From contig SZWC01009569.1 in NCBI GenBank assembly GCA_023375785.1, forward strand, positions 1-42,500: a stretch of 42,500 bases of DNA, in the 5' to 3' direction. How positions within the stretch are numbered: position 1 is the first letter of the stretch; each line of letters starts with the position of its first letter. Of this stretch, positions 1-9,830 are shown in pieces. This DNA is from Penium margaritaceum (Eukaryota; Streptophyta; Zygnematophyceae; Desmidiales; Peniaceae). The notes under the pieces were generated by a model. It was given only the letters and a program-made list of their open reading frames with translations, was not told where the DNA came from and did no database searches. The position numbers and the translations under genes were made by a program.

Positions 1-318
1 CATTCGGTGGCAGAAATATCGGTCGCGCGACCATATTCCAGCACGTTTCTTTGTGGAAAGACGCAACGACGCAAAGTCGTCATTTTATAAACATGACATC
101 AGAAAAACTTTCAGAAAAAGCCCCCTGTCAAAATCATGAGCAAAAGTCGACCATATCAGAATAAAGTGAAAAAGGTTCCCATTAATGCACACAGAATGAC
201 GCCTCAAAACATAAAGAAATAAAAAAAGAAGCAAATATCGTAAATTTCAAAAAATGTGAACGTTATCCCCACTCGGTGAGAAAATGTGACTACAATACCG
301 GTATTTTGTGCATATTTT
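1..318. other. intergenic, no gene seen
   Basis: AT-rich sequence with no coding region I can support. The only local structure is a perfect 12-bp palindrome, GGTCGCGCGACC, at 21-32. No similarity to a known gene family was recognised. Confidence 0.5.
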
Positions 319-432
319 CTCAAATGGTGGGCATGGCGTTCACTGTTAGTCACTATTCACACTTTGTGGGTATAGTGGTCAATGATTAAAAAAAGTGGGT
401 ATTTTGGCAGGCCGACGCTCAAATGGTGGGTA
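319..432. repeat. orphan array of GTGGGTA cores, ~30-40 bp spacing
   Basis: The core GTGGG(C/T)A starts at 327, 366, 395 and 426, giving spacings of 39, 29 and 31 bp. The 13-mer CTCAAATGGTGGG is repeated exactly at 319-331 and 418-430. The core and spacing match those in the terminal repeats of the Mutator-like elements at 1348-2241 and 20339-30155, so this may be one arm of a related element whose other arm is lost or outside the window. The end GGTGGGTAAAAGGGAATTAG resembles the end of the array at 3024-3212. A 78-codon ORF at 423-659 has no protein-like features and is not called. Confidence 0.55.
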
Positions 433-624
433 AAAGGGAATTAGTCTGTTCTTCATGCTGGATCACATGTATTTTGGACCTGACATGGAAAAAAGTGCAA
501 TGGTGCATCCGTCTGAGACGTAGTGAAAGACAAATATCATGTCATGCATCAATGCTACATGGTATGTGGCGGGAACATGACATTTGTTTTAGCGAATCTT
601 GGTTCCTAAGGATTTTATGTGTAA

Positions 625-750
625 CATTGGCATGTGCGTTGTTTTATGTACGGCATTGACATATGCTTTGTTTTCTGTGTGACATTGTCATATGCGTTAT
701 TTTTTTTACGGCATTGTCATATGCGTTATTTTGTGCGCGACATTGGCATA
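625..750. repeat. 29-bp tandem repeat, ~4.3 copies
   Basis: Units start at 625, 654, 683 and 712, with a partial fifth at 741, so the period is exactly 29 bp four times. Each unit begins CATTG(G/A/T)CAT(A/G)TGC and continues with a T-rich half ending in a (G/C)G(A/G) step. The fifth unit decays into CATTGGCATATCAGCC. It is non-coding. The period is close to that of the MULE terminal arrays, but the core differs and I cannot show common origin. Confidence 0.85.
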
Positions 751-1338
751 TCAGCCATAGTTCCGAAAATTGGGTATATCGTGACCGAACCCTAAGAAAA
801 ATCATTGCGTACCCACTTTTTTGAGTAGTACTTATTGGACCTGTGTAGCGTGACTTTCTTCCTAATAGAAGGTGCGGCACGCATGATCTGAGGCGCTCCG
901 GAAAAAGTGGGTACACGAGACATTTTTTTGTGTAAAGTGAGTACCCTACTGAACTTTGATTTCGTTATTAAATAATTATTGGAGGAGACTAAATCAATAA
1001 TACGGTTACAAGAAGGATTTTCTTCGTGCTAAATGAATACGTTTTAATATTTGTTTTCAGTTCAGTTTGTGATGTTGGCTGGGAGAAGTACAAATCCCCA
1101 TGTTTTAGGCCATTTTTGAGTGGGATTCAGGGCCATATGAGTGTAAAAAACGAAAATTTGACAACACCATGGTGTAATTTCGTTCTTTTGAAGTAGAAAA
1201 AAATAAATATTTTAAAGAACGAACCTTGATTACAGGTCATAAATTATTGAAACTGACGAATTCATAGTTCAGTACGATATTATGTTCAATTTGTGCGAGA
1301 AATGGCCAAGAGAAGAATTGGAGGCCCACAAATTGGGT
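751..1338. other. intergenic with a small inverted repeat
   Basis: No gene seen. A 13-bp inverted repeat GTACCCACTTTTT occurs at 809-821, with its complement at 902-914. The GTGGGTA core at 907 is followed by a GTGAGTA core 30 bp later at 937. The remainder, about 950-1330, is AT-rich and featureless to me. Confidence 0.45.
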
Positions 1339-1478
1339 ATAATGAAAGGACCGAGCGACTACATACCCACCATGTCCAAAATTTAAGCAGGCATGCCCGT
1401 ACCTACTACATTAGGCACGGCGTGCCCAGTATGGACTAAACTAAAGCTACGATATCCACAGGTCGAAAATAGGAAACG

Positions 1479-1549
1479 ACATATGTCGTTTGGATATGCC
1501 GTTTGTGGATATGTCGTTTGTGGATATGTCGTTTGTGGATATGTCGTTT
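1479..1549. repeat. 15-bp tandem repeat GGATATGTCGTTTGT
   Basis: GGATATG starts at 1492, 1507, 1522 and 1537, an exact 15-bp period, with a degenerate earlier copy around 1479. The period is half that of the adjacent 30-bp-phased arm. It lies just inside the left arm of the foldback element. GGATATGTCGT also occurs in the right terminal repeat of the large MULE near 30015. Confidence 0.85.
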
Positions 1550-1595
1550 CCGACGTTGTATTCCATGTCGTCACTACATGGAATGCAACGTCGGA
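1549..1595. repeat. hairpin, 20-bp arms, 7-nt loop
   Basis: The left arm is 1549-1568 (TCCGACGTTGTATTCCATGT) and the right arm is 1576-1595. They pair at 19 of 20 positions, the exception being a G-T type mismatch. It lies inside the foldback element, abutting the 15-bp repeat. Confidence 0.9.
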
Positions 1596-1613
1596 ATGCT
1601 GACATCGTCATAC

Positions 1614-1665
1614 TCCTCAAACAATGACAAACCCCTCTTTTGAGGTGTTTGTCATTGTTCGAGGA
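1614..1665. repeat. hairpin, 24-bp arms, TTTT loop
   Basis: The left arm 1614-1637 and right arm 1642-1665 pair at 22 of 24 positions around the loop 1638-1641. The inner stem, ACAAACCCCTC against GAGGTGTTTGT, recurs in a second hairpin at 30362-30393, so this appears to be a dispersed hairpin family. Confidence 0.88.
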
Positions 1666-1690
1666 AGGGGTTTGCGTGGGGTTTGCGTGG

Positions 1691-1734
1691 GGGCATCTGC
1701 TGGGCCGCGCTACCGCGGGGCCCAACAAATGCCC
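1691..1734. repeat. hairpin, 16-bp arms
   Basis: The left arm 1691-1706 (GGGCATCTGCTGGGCC) pairs with 1719-1734 at 14 of 16 positions around a GC-rich 12-nt loop. A direct duplication of GGGGTTTGCGT immediately precedes it (about 1668-1690). Confidence 0.8.
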
Positions 1735-1863
1735 GCGAAAAAAATAAAACCCACAACCCCGAATGTGAAGAGGGGTTGGGTTTGAAAGTATTTTTCCGCA
1801 AACCAGGGGTGGTTTTTGTACCATGAAAAAAGAGTCCAAGTTTTGAAATGGGCGTTTTTGCTC

Positions 1864-2044
1864 GATCGTGATGGAGCGATGACCCTTTTGTTTTTTTTTT
1901 TTTACGCGCAAACCCCCTATTACGATGTAGGGTTTTATGTTTTGTGTGGGTTCCGCCCTTGCAAAACATGCAAAACCTTAAATCATAATAGGGGGTTTGC
2001 GCGTCGAAAGAAAAAACCAAAAGGGTCGTCGCTCCATCGCGATC
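1864..2044. repeat. long inverted repeat, ~82-bp arms
   Basis: The left arm 1864-1944 pairs with the right arm 1962-2044 around a 17-nt loop. Shared blocks include GATGGAGCGA, GACCCTTTTG, a T-rich run, ACGCGCAAACCCCCTATTA, and GGTTTT. By eye the arms are around 85% identical, with a small length difference. It forms the centre of the foldback element. Apparent ORFs here on both strands (for example 1652-2167 minus) are consequences of the inverted repeat and are not called as genes. Confidence 0.88.
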
Positions 2045-2079
2045 TCGCGAGGGAGTGACGGTCACATGACCCTTGTTTT

Positions 2080-2117
2080 CATGCTCGATCAGCGCAGCAT
2101 GTGGCTGATCGAGCATG
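2080..2117. repeat. hairpin, perfect 14-bp arms
   Basis: CATGCTCGATCAGC at 2080-2093 is perfectly complementary to 2104-2117, with a 10-nt loop. It sits just inside the right arm of the foldback element. Confidence 0.9.
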
Positions 2118-2250
2118 GCGAGCGAGGACCGGATACCTCGTTCCTTTTTTAAATGAGGTGGGTACACCGTGTCAAAATCTGGACTCGCGGGTATGCCAGC
2201 TTAATAGTTAGCACTGTGTGGGTATCCGAGCTATGTCACCCATAATGAAA

Positions 2251-3023
2251 TCAGGTCGATAAATATAACCATAAACTCATTCGGTTCTCCGGCTTTTGGA
2301 GGGATAGAGGTCCATTGGCGAGCCATCGATGGTAGGTTGCCACCGCAAATGTGGCAGCGAGTCATTCGTAATGAGAGACAATGAGCGTTCACATAACGAT
2401 ATGTCTATCTTTCACACGGCGGCAAATTTGGTGGACGATTTGTCCATTTCTACAACATAATGTTCACTTTACATTACAACATGAACTTGCGACCTTCTAC
2501 TCTTCAGGTTGTAAGTCATAATGGATTTTCCACCCAGAAAGAAAGCAGTGCCTTGGTGTTATCTTGATCGAAGCGAACACTTCCATGCGTTCTTGCATAC
2601 AGGGTCTGGCTCATTCACGATGTTGGACATGGAGAAACTTCGAAAGAATCACATTGGGAAGGAGGAACTGGGTCGTCATATAGTCCATCGGACAGTAGAT
2701 ATTCAAACGTGAACCGCTCAATGTAAAGAGATGATAGATATTGAGACAACATTGAACAAGTAGACAAGACCCTTCTGTAAAAGTATTCCAACCAGTCGAA
2801 GATGTTCCATGTCGTCCAATAGAACGATCAGCGTTCCTCTTGAGAATGAATGGTGAAGGAAAGAACGTGATATTTATACATATATTTGCATATCTGTGTA
2901 TGTAGATAAAGGGAACCCCATGTTTGAACATGATGGGTGTATACATTGTACCTCTTGAGTTCGGTTTTGCAGAAATCATGGTGTTTTGGAGTAGAATACT
3001 CTGTCAACCTAAGTATGAATGTA
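2251..3023. other. intergenic, no gene seen
   Basis: Short ORFs on both strands (up to about 120 codons) have no recognisable domain and overlap one another. I see no promoter, repeat or element end that I can defend here. Confidence 0.45.
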
Positions 3024-3212
3024 GTGGGTATCGGATTCATTATGTAAAAGGTGGGTACATAAGGCATGTTCTTTTTGAAAAGGGTGGGGAAAGTGAGGAC
3101 CCCCTGCCAAAAAGTGGGGCTTCTATGCATCTTCCCCGGGGAGTGGATGATGTGTTCATAAAACTCCAAGTAGTGGACAACATGTGCAGAACGTTTTCAA
3201 GACGGTGGGTAA
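3024..3212. repeat. orphan 30-bp-phased array, seven GTGG cores
   Basis: GTGG(G/A) cores start at 3024, 3051, 3084, 3114, 3143, 3173 and 3205. Spacings are 27, 33, 30, 29, 30 and 32 bp, a mean of 30.2. The sequence between cores is not conserved. The last unit, GGTGGGTAAAAAGGAATCGG, resembles the end of the array at 319-432. All cores point the same way and I found no inverted partner, so it may be a lone arm of a Mutator-like element. A 157-codon ORF across it (2924-3397) is not supported as a gene. Confidence 0.7.
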
Positions 3213-3769
3213 AAAGGAATCGGCCCCTTCTTATGTTCGTTCTGTTTTTAGAGCAAATTAAGTCATCTCTTAACTCGGCCAGTTTTAGACCCTGGATGAA
3301 AATTTGCTGTGATTATCCCACGAGAGACCTGTTTTGGTGGTTGATGCCCAATTTTTCCAAAAGACCTTTTCATGCCCTCCTTGACAAAGTCCTGTGACGA
3401 CAAAAATGAACTTCGAGAGCTCCACAGTTTGAGCTGCCAAACAACGGCCGCCTCCACCGAGCGCGTCAAAGCGCGACTGAGAAGGACCGGCACACTCAGA
3501 CGTGTCAGCGGAGCGTACATAGCCGGAGAGTTGCTTTACTGACATGTCCACGTGTACTCTAATCTGCGTCGTGTACAGTACCAAGTTGGACATGAGCCCT
3601 GCTCCTTTGCTCAAGGCCGGGCATGTTTTTGTTGCATTGCAACAAAACAAGACAAGTGATTCGCCCAAACCACCCATGATTATGGTGGTGCCTGTAGGAT
3701 ACGAATAAATAAATATTTTCAACGAATAGGGAAATCACTCCGGTAGTTTTTGTGCTCCCAAAACGACAA
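3213..3769. other. intergenic left of the long array
   Basis: No gene or element end recognised. Composition shifts near 3770, where the GGCATTGCC-type repeats begin. Confidence 0.45.
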
Positions 3770-6700
3770 GGGCACTGCCTAAGCATGGCCAGGCGTCACC
3801 CAAGCATTGCGAGGCATTTCCCAGGCATGATCAAGCATTCCCAAGCAACTCCATACATTTACCAGGAATTTTCAGGCATTCCACAGGTATTGTGAGGCAT
3901 TGTAAGGAACTGCCCAGGCACTGTCAGGAATTTCCAAGCATTACCAGGCAAGCTTCATGCATTTCTTGGCATTTCACAGGCATGACCAAGCAAAAATGCA
4001 TTGTCCAGGGACTGTTAGACATTCCCCAGGTGTTGCGAGGCCAGATATTACCCAATTATTTCCATACATTGCCAAGCATTGGCCAAGCATTGCCCAATAA
4101 TTGTCATGCATTGCTAGTCATCGCCTATGGATTACCCGATACTAAAGGCATTACCGGGCATTGCCCGGGAATTTCCTCGGCTTTACCACACATTGCCTTG
4201 CATTGACTAGGCATTGCCCAGATATCTCCGCGCATTGCTAGGCATTACAAGGCATTTCCAGGAATTACCTATGCATTTCCGTGCATTGTCATGCATTGTC
4301 CAATTATCATCCAGGCATTGCCACACTTCGCCCATGTAATACCAGGCAGTGCCCAGGCTTTACCAGGTTTTTCTATGCATTTCACATTCATGACCAAGCT
4401 TGACCTTGGCGTTGCCAGGCACGGCACGTCAATGTCAAGCATTACTTTCAATTCGCGAGGCATTGCCACACATTGCCATGCATTTCCCAAATATTATCTT
4501 GTCAAGCATTGTCATTGCAAGGTCAAGCAATGCTGAGGCATGTCCAGGCATTGTCCACTCACTTCCATGCATTGACCAAGCAATGCCAGGCATTGCCATG
4601 CTTCGCCAATACATAGCCAAGTATTTCCGAGGCATTGCAAGGCATTACCCAGGCATTGCATGGTATTACCCAAGCATTGCCGGGCATTACCAAAGCATTG
4701 CCATGCATTGCCAGGTATTTTCAGGCATTGCAAGGCATTGCCCTGGCATTTCTTGGCATTGCCTCGGCATTTCCGGGAATTACCAAGGCATTGCCATGCA
4801 TTGCTAGGAAGTGACTAGGCATTGCCGGGTATTTCCACACACTTGTAGGGATTTTCCAGGCCTTGTTATGCATTTCCTAAACATTGCAAGGGGTTCCCTT
4901 GCATTGCCAAGGCAAAAGTTGGCATTTCCAAGGCATTGTCCAGGCATTTTTTTGGCATTGTCCAAGCATTTCTAAATACTGCCCAGGCATTTTCCATGCA
5001 TTGTCCAGTATTTCCAAGCATTGCCTAGGCATTTTAAGCATTATGAGGCAGTGCCCAGGCATTTTTCAAGTGTTTTCAAGCACGACGAAGCATTACTGAG
5101 GCATGGCCAGATATTGCAAGGCATGCCAAGGCAGTGTCCAATAATGTAGGCATTTTAAGGCATTTCCATGGATTGCCCAAGAATTGTGAGGCACTGCCTT
5201 GGCACTACTAAATAAATCTTTTGGCATTTTCCAGGCATGACCAGACATTGCCTAGGCATTTATAATCACTGCTTAGGAAATGCCATTGATTGCATTGCCA
5301 AGTGGTGCTCAACATTGCAATGAACTGCAAGGCAATGCAAGGAATTGCTTAAGAATTGCCAGGCATTGCTGAGGTGCTGCAAGGCATTGCACAGGATTTT
5401 CTCATGCATTTTCAAGCACTGCGAGATGTTGCAATGCATTTCCCGGGCATTGTCAAGCATGGTCTCAGGTTTTCCCATGCATTGCAAGACATTGCCACGC
5501 TTTACCCAGGTATAGTTGAGCATTTCCGAGGCTGTTTCAGACATCATCGTGGCATTGGCTAGCCATTCCATCCATTGCCTAGGGATTGCCAGGTACAACC
5601 AGGTATTTTCCAGGCGTGATCAGGCATTTCCAAGGCATTAATAGGCAGTGCCAGAAATTTTCAAGGCATTATTTAGGAAATTCTAGGAATTCTTCCACAC
5701 AGTACCACACACCGCCATGCACTGCCCAGGCATTGGATAGGCACTGCAAGGTATTGCCAGTCATTGCCCAGACATGGCCAGTCATTGTCGAGGCATTTCC
5801 AGGCATCGCCGAGCATTACAAAAGATTGCCCACGCATTGCCCAGGCCTTATGAGGCATTGCCAGGGATAACAAGGCATTGTTTAAGCCTGGCCAGGCATT
5901 GCCCAAGCATTACTAGGCGTTGCTCAGGCATTGTCCACGTCTTTCCAGGCATTGCCATGCATTTTCACGCATAGCCCATTCATTGCCCTGGCATTGCACT
6001 GCATTTCCCAGGCATTATCCAAGCATTTCCACGCATTTCCCTGGCATGGCCAGGCATTTCCCGGGCATTAACAGGCATTGATAGGCATGGGAAAAGCATT
6101 ACAAGGCATTACACAGCATGGCTAGGTATTGCCAAGAAATTGACAGGCATTGTCAAGCATTACCCATGCATTTCCAAACATTGATCCAGAAATTGCCTAG
6201 GAATAACCAAGCATTACAATGCATTACCGACACATACCCATGCATTGCCTGACCAATGCCTAGAATTGCCAGGACGATGTCCTTCACTACTTAGGACATG
6301 CCTTGGCATTGCCAGAAATGGTCCAAGCAATGCCACGCATTTTCCAACCATTGCCATGCCTTTCTAGGGATTTCCCAGGTATCACCACGCTGTACCTTGG
6401 CATTGCTAGGCATTGTGTAGGATTTTCAAGCATTTTCAGGCATTATCAGGTATTGCCAAGGCATGACCAAGTATTGTCCATGGAATGCGATGAAATGCCT
6501 AGAAGTTATGCAGGCATTGCCAGGCATTGCAAGCATTTCAAAGCATTGTCAGGCATTGCCAAGATATCAACAGGCATGTACAGCCTTCCCATATGTTGTC
6601 CGCACATTGGAAGGAATTACACAAGAATTACAATGCATTGACAGGCATTGACAGGCATTGCCAGGAATTTCCCAGACATTGCTCGGCTTTGCCCATGTAT

Positions 6701-9140
6701 TGCCATGCTTTGCTGAGGCACAAACAAAAATTGCCCAAGAACTGTCAAGTATGGCCTAGGCATTGCTTGGCATTCCCATGCATTGCCATGCATTACCTAG
6801 GCATTTATAAGCATCACATTTTTGCTAGGAATTGTCCACGCATTTCCCTGGCATTGCCAACGCATTGCCCAGGCATTGACAGAGATTTCCCAGGCATTTC
6901 TCGGTCATTGCCAAGGCATTGCCAAGAATTGCTCAGGCATTGCCAAGCCTTGTCATGTACTTTCTGAGCATTGCTAGGCATTGTAACGCATAGCCAGGGA
7001 TTGCCAAGCATTACATAGGCATTACAAGGTGTTGCGAGGCATTTCCCAGCATTGTCCCAGCATTGCCAAGCACTGCCAGGCATTGTCCAGGCACTAGGCA
7101 TTGCCTAGGGATGGCCATACATTGCCGAGGTAGTACCAGCCATTGCCAGGCATTGTCCAGTTATTCTAGGCATTGTCCATGCTTTACTAGGCATTGCCCA
7201 GGTATTTCTAACATTTCCGAGACACTGTATAGACATTTCAAGGCATAGATGAGGCATTTCTAGGCATTTCCAGGCATTGTCCAAGCATTACAAGGGATTT
7301 CTATGCAATTTCATTAATTACAAGACATTACCGAGGTATTCTCAGGCAATTTCTCGCATTACCGTGCATTTTCCATGCATTGCAAGGCTTTGCCCAGGCA
7401 TTTCCTTCGTAGTTCCCGTCATTGCTCACGCATGGCCAGGCAGTATCCAGGCACTGTCAGGAATTGCCAGGAATTGATAGACATTGCCTAGGCATAGGGG
7501 GGCATTGCCTAGGCATTGCTTGCTATTTTCAGGCATTTCCAAGCAATGCCGGAAAAATGCCAATAAATGTCAGGGAATCACCTCGAGCATTGCTAGGCAT
7601 TGCCAGGATTCACCCTAAAATTTCCACGCATTGGCAAAGCATTGCAAGGCATTACCCAAGCATTTATAGGCATTGCTAGGCATTCTTTTACATTTTATGT
7701 ACGTTATCAGGCATCTTCTATGCACTGCACAGGCACAGCCAAAAATTGCTACGCATTGCTTTGACATGGAGAGGCCTTTTCAAGGCGTTACTAGCTATTG
7801 TCCAGGCATTGCCAGGCATTGTCGTGCATTGCCCAGTCATTCCCGGGCATTCCCAAGGCATTGCCACGCATTTCCAGTCATTGCCAAGCATTGCCCGGGC
7901 AAGGCTAAACAACCCCAGGCATTGCAAGGCCTTGTCCAAGTATTACCAGGTCTTACCCAGGTACCATAAGTGATTTCTAGCCATTTCAAAGCACTTCCTA
8001 GCATCATGGCGCATAGCCGAGTATTTCCCAGGCATTACCAAGCATTGCCCATGCATTTACAATGAATAGCCAGGCATTTCCATGCATTGCCCATGCATGG
8101 CCAGCCACTTTCCAGGCATTTCCAGGAATTGCGAGGCGTTGCCCGGGCATGGCCATGCAATTCCCAGGCATTACCAGGCATGAAAAAACATCTTGAGGCA
8201 TTGTCGGTCATTTCACATGTATTACCACACATTGTCCGAAAATTGCTCAAACTTTCCCAGCCATTGTGAGGCATTTCCAGGAATTGCCCAAGCATTGTCT
8301 AGACAGTGTGAGTTAATGACCAGACCTTGTCGGGCATTGCCGAGGTATTGACAAGCATTTCCAGGCATTGCCATGCACTACCTAGGCATTTTGAGAGATT
8401 GCTTGGCCTTGCCCAGGTGTTTCCAAGCATTGCCCAAGCTTTGCCAGGTAGTTCCAAGAAATGTCAGGAATTAACTAGGCAATGCCATGCTTTTCCAGGA
8501 ATTGCCACGCATTTTTAGTCATTTCCAGGAATTTTCCACGCATTGCCAGTCGTTTCCCATGCATTACCAAGCTTAACCTAGGCATTGCCAGGCATTTCCC
8601 AAGAATTGCAAGGCGCTGCCCAGAACTTACAAAGGAATTTCCAGGCAAAAACAAGTATCTTCAAGCGTTTACAGGCACTGCCAAGCATTGCCCAGGTATT
8701 TCCAAACAAAACCAGGCATTGTCAAGCGTTGCTAGGCATTACTAGGCTTGGCCCAGCATCGCCCAAGGCATTGGCCAGGCATTTCCAGGTATTGAAAAGG
8801 TGTTGCCAAGCATTTCCTAGGCATTGCCAAGAATTTCTAGGCATTGCCTGGCTTTGCCATGCGTTGCTCGAGCATGGCCAGCCGTTGCTAGACACTGCCT
8901 AGGAATTTTCAGGCTACGCCCACGCATTGTGAGGAACTGGCCATACATTGAGAGACATTTCCCGCCATTTTCCATGCATTTCTAGACACTGCCCAAGCAC
9001 TACCAAGAATTACCCACGCATTGCCAGGCTTTGCCAACACTTTGCCAGGGGCTGCCCTGGCATTGCAAGACATTGCCACACATTTCCAGGCATTGCGCAT
9101 GCATTTCCAGACATTGCTAGGTATTTCCATGCATTTCCTA

Positions 9141-9190
9141 GGCATTACTAGGCAATGCTAGGCATTACTAGGCAATGCTAGGCATTACAG
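9141..9190 (+). repeat. recent 20-bp tandem duplication inside the array
   Basis: The two-unit block GGCATTACTAGGCAATGCTA is repeated exactly at 9141-9160 and 9161-9180, with a third partial copy from 9181. Identity of neighbours contrasts with the heavy divergence elsewhere, suggesting local slippage or unequal exchange. Confidence 0.9.
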
Positions 9191-9788
9191 GGCATTGCTT
9201 GGTATGGCAAGGGCACTGCCCAAGTGTTACCAGGCATTACCAAGAAGTACCAAACATGCTCCCTTGAATGGTTAGGCATTGCCCAAGCATTCTCACACAT
9301 GCGAAGGCATTACCTAGCATTGCCACACATTGTCCAGGAATTGCCAAGCAATTCCAGGCATTTCCATGTAATGCCCTGGCTTTCCCGGGCATTTCCGTGC
9401 ATTTCCAGGCATGGCGAGGCATTGCAAGGAACTGCCTTGGCATTCCCTAGGCATTGGCTGACATTGCACGGCATTTCCCTGGCATTGTCCATGCATTACC
9501 ATGCATTGCCAGGAATTTTCCATGCATTTTCATGGAATTTCTAGGCATTGCCCAAGAATTGCCCAATAATTGTCCAAGAATTGTCAGGCATTGGAAGGCG
9601 TTGTCCAGGCATTGTAAGGCCTTACCACACACTGCCTAGGCCTTGCCACGCATTGCCTAGGCATTTCTAGGCACTGTCCAAGCATGGGTAGGTATTCCCG
9701 AGGCATTGTCATGAATTGCAAGGTGTTGCCCAGGCATTGTCAGGTATTTATGAGCATTGCCCAAGCATTGCCAAGGCCTTGCTAGGCA

Positions 9789-9830
9789 TTTTTCAAGCAT
9801 TTCTAGGTATTTTTCAAGCATTTCTAGGTA
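9789..9830 (+). repeat. recent 21-bp tandem duplication inside the array
   Basis: Two identical 21-bp blocks, each of two array units, lie at 9789-9809 and 9810-9830. Both contain TTTTTCAAGCATTTCTAGG. Confidence 0.9.

Larger units (their letters stand above)
1348..2241. mobile_element. foldback-type non-autonomous Mutator-like element (MULE-MITE)
   Basis: The 9-bp direct repeat ATAATGAAA flanks the element exactly at 1339-1347 and 2242-2250. A 9-bp duplication is characteristic of the Mutator superfamily. The ends are inverted repeats: the left starts GGACCGAGCGACTACATACC, and the right, read on the minus strand, starts GGGTGACATAGCTCGGATAC. The arms align over roughly 115 bp through shared blocks (ATACCCAC, TTAAGC, GGCAT(G/A)CCCG, ACGG(C/T)GT(G/A)CCCA, TATCC). 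CCC cores on the left arm lie at 1366, 1396 and 1425, followed by TCC at 1455; GG(A)TA cores on the right arm lie at 2131, 2161, 2190 and 2221, so spacing is 29-31 bp. The interior has no transposase and is packed with hairpins, listed separately. The ends resemble those of the MULE at 20339-30155, which could have been a source of transposase. Confidence 0.88.

Noticed and set aside
809..914. Inverted 13-mers as ends of a tiny transposon
   Set aside because: No matching direct repeats flank 809-914, and the 13-mer is AT-run rich.
1447..2167. Minus-strand ORFs of 154 and 171 codons
   Set aside because: They lie across the hairpins and long inverted repeat of the foldback element; similar peptides appear on both strands because the DNA is palindromic.
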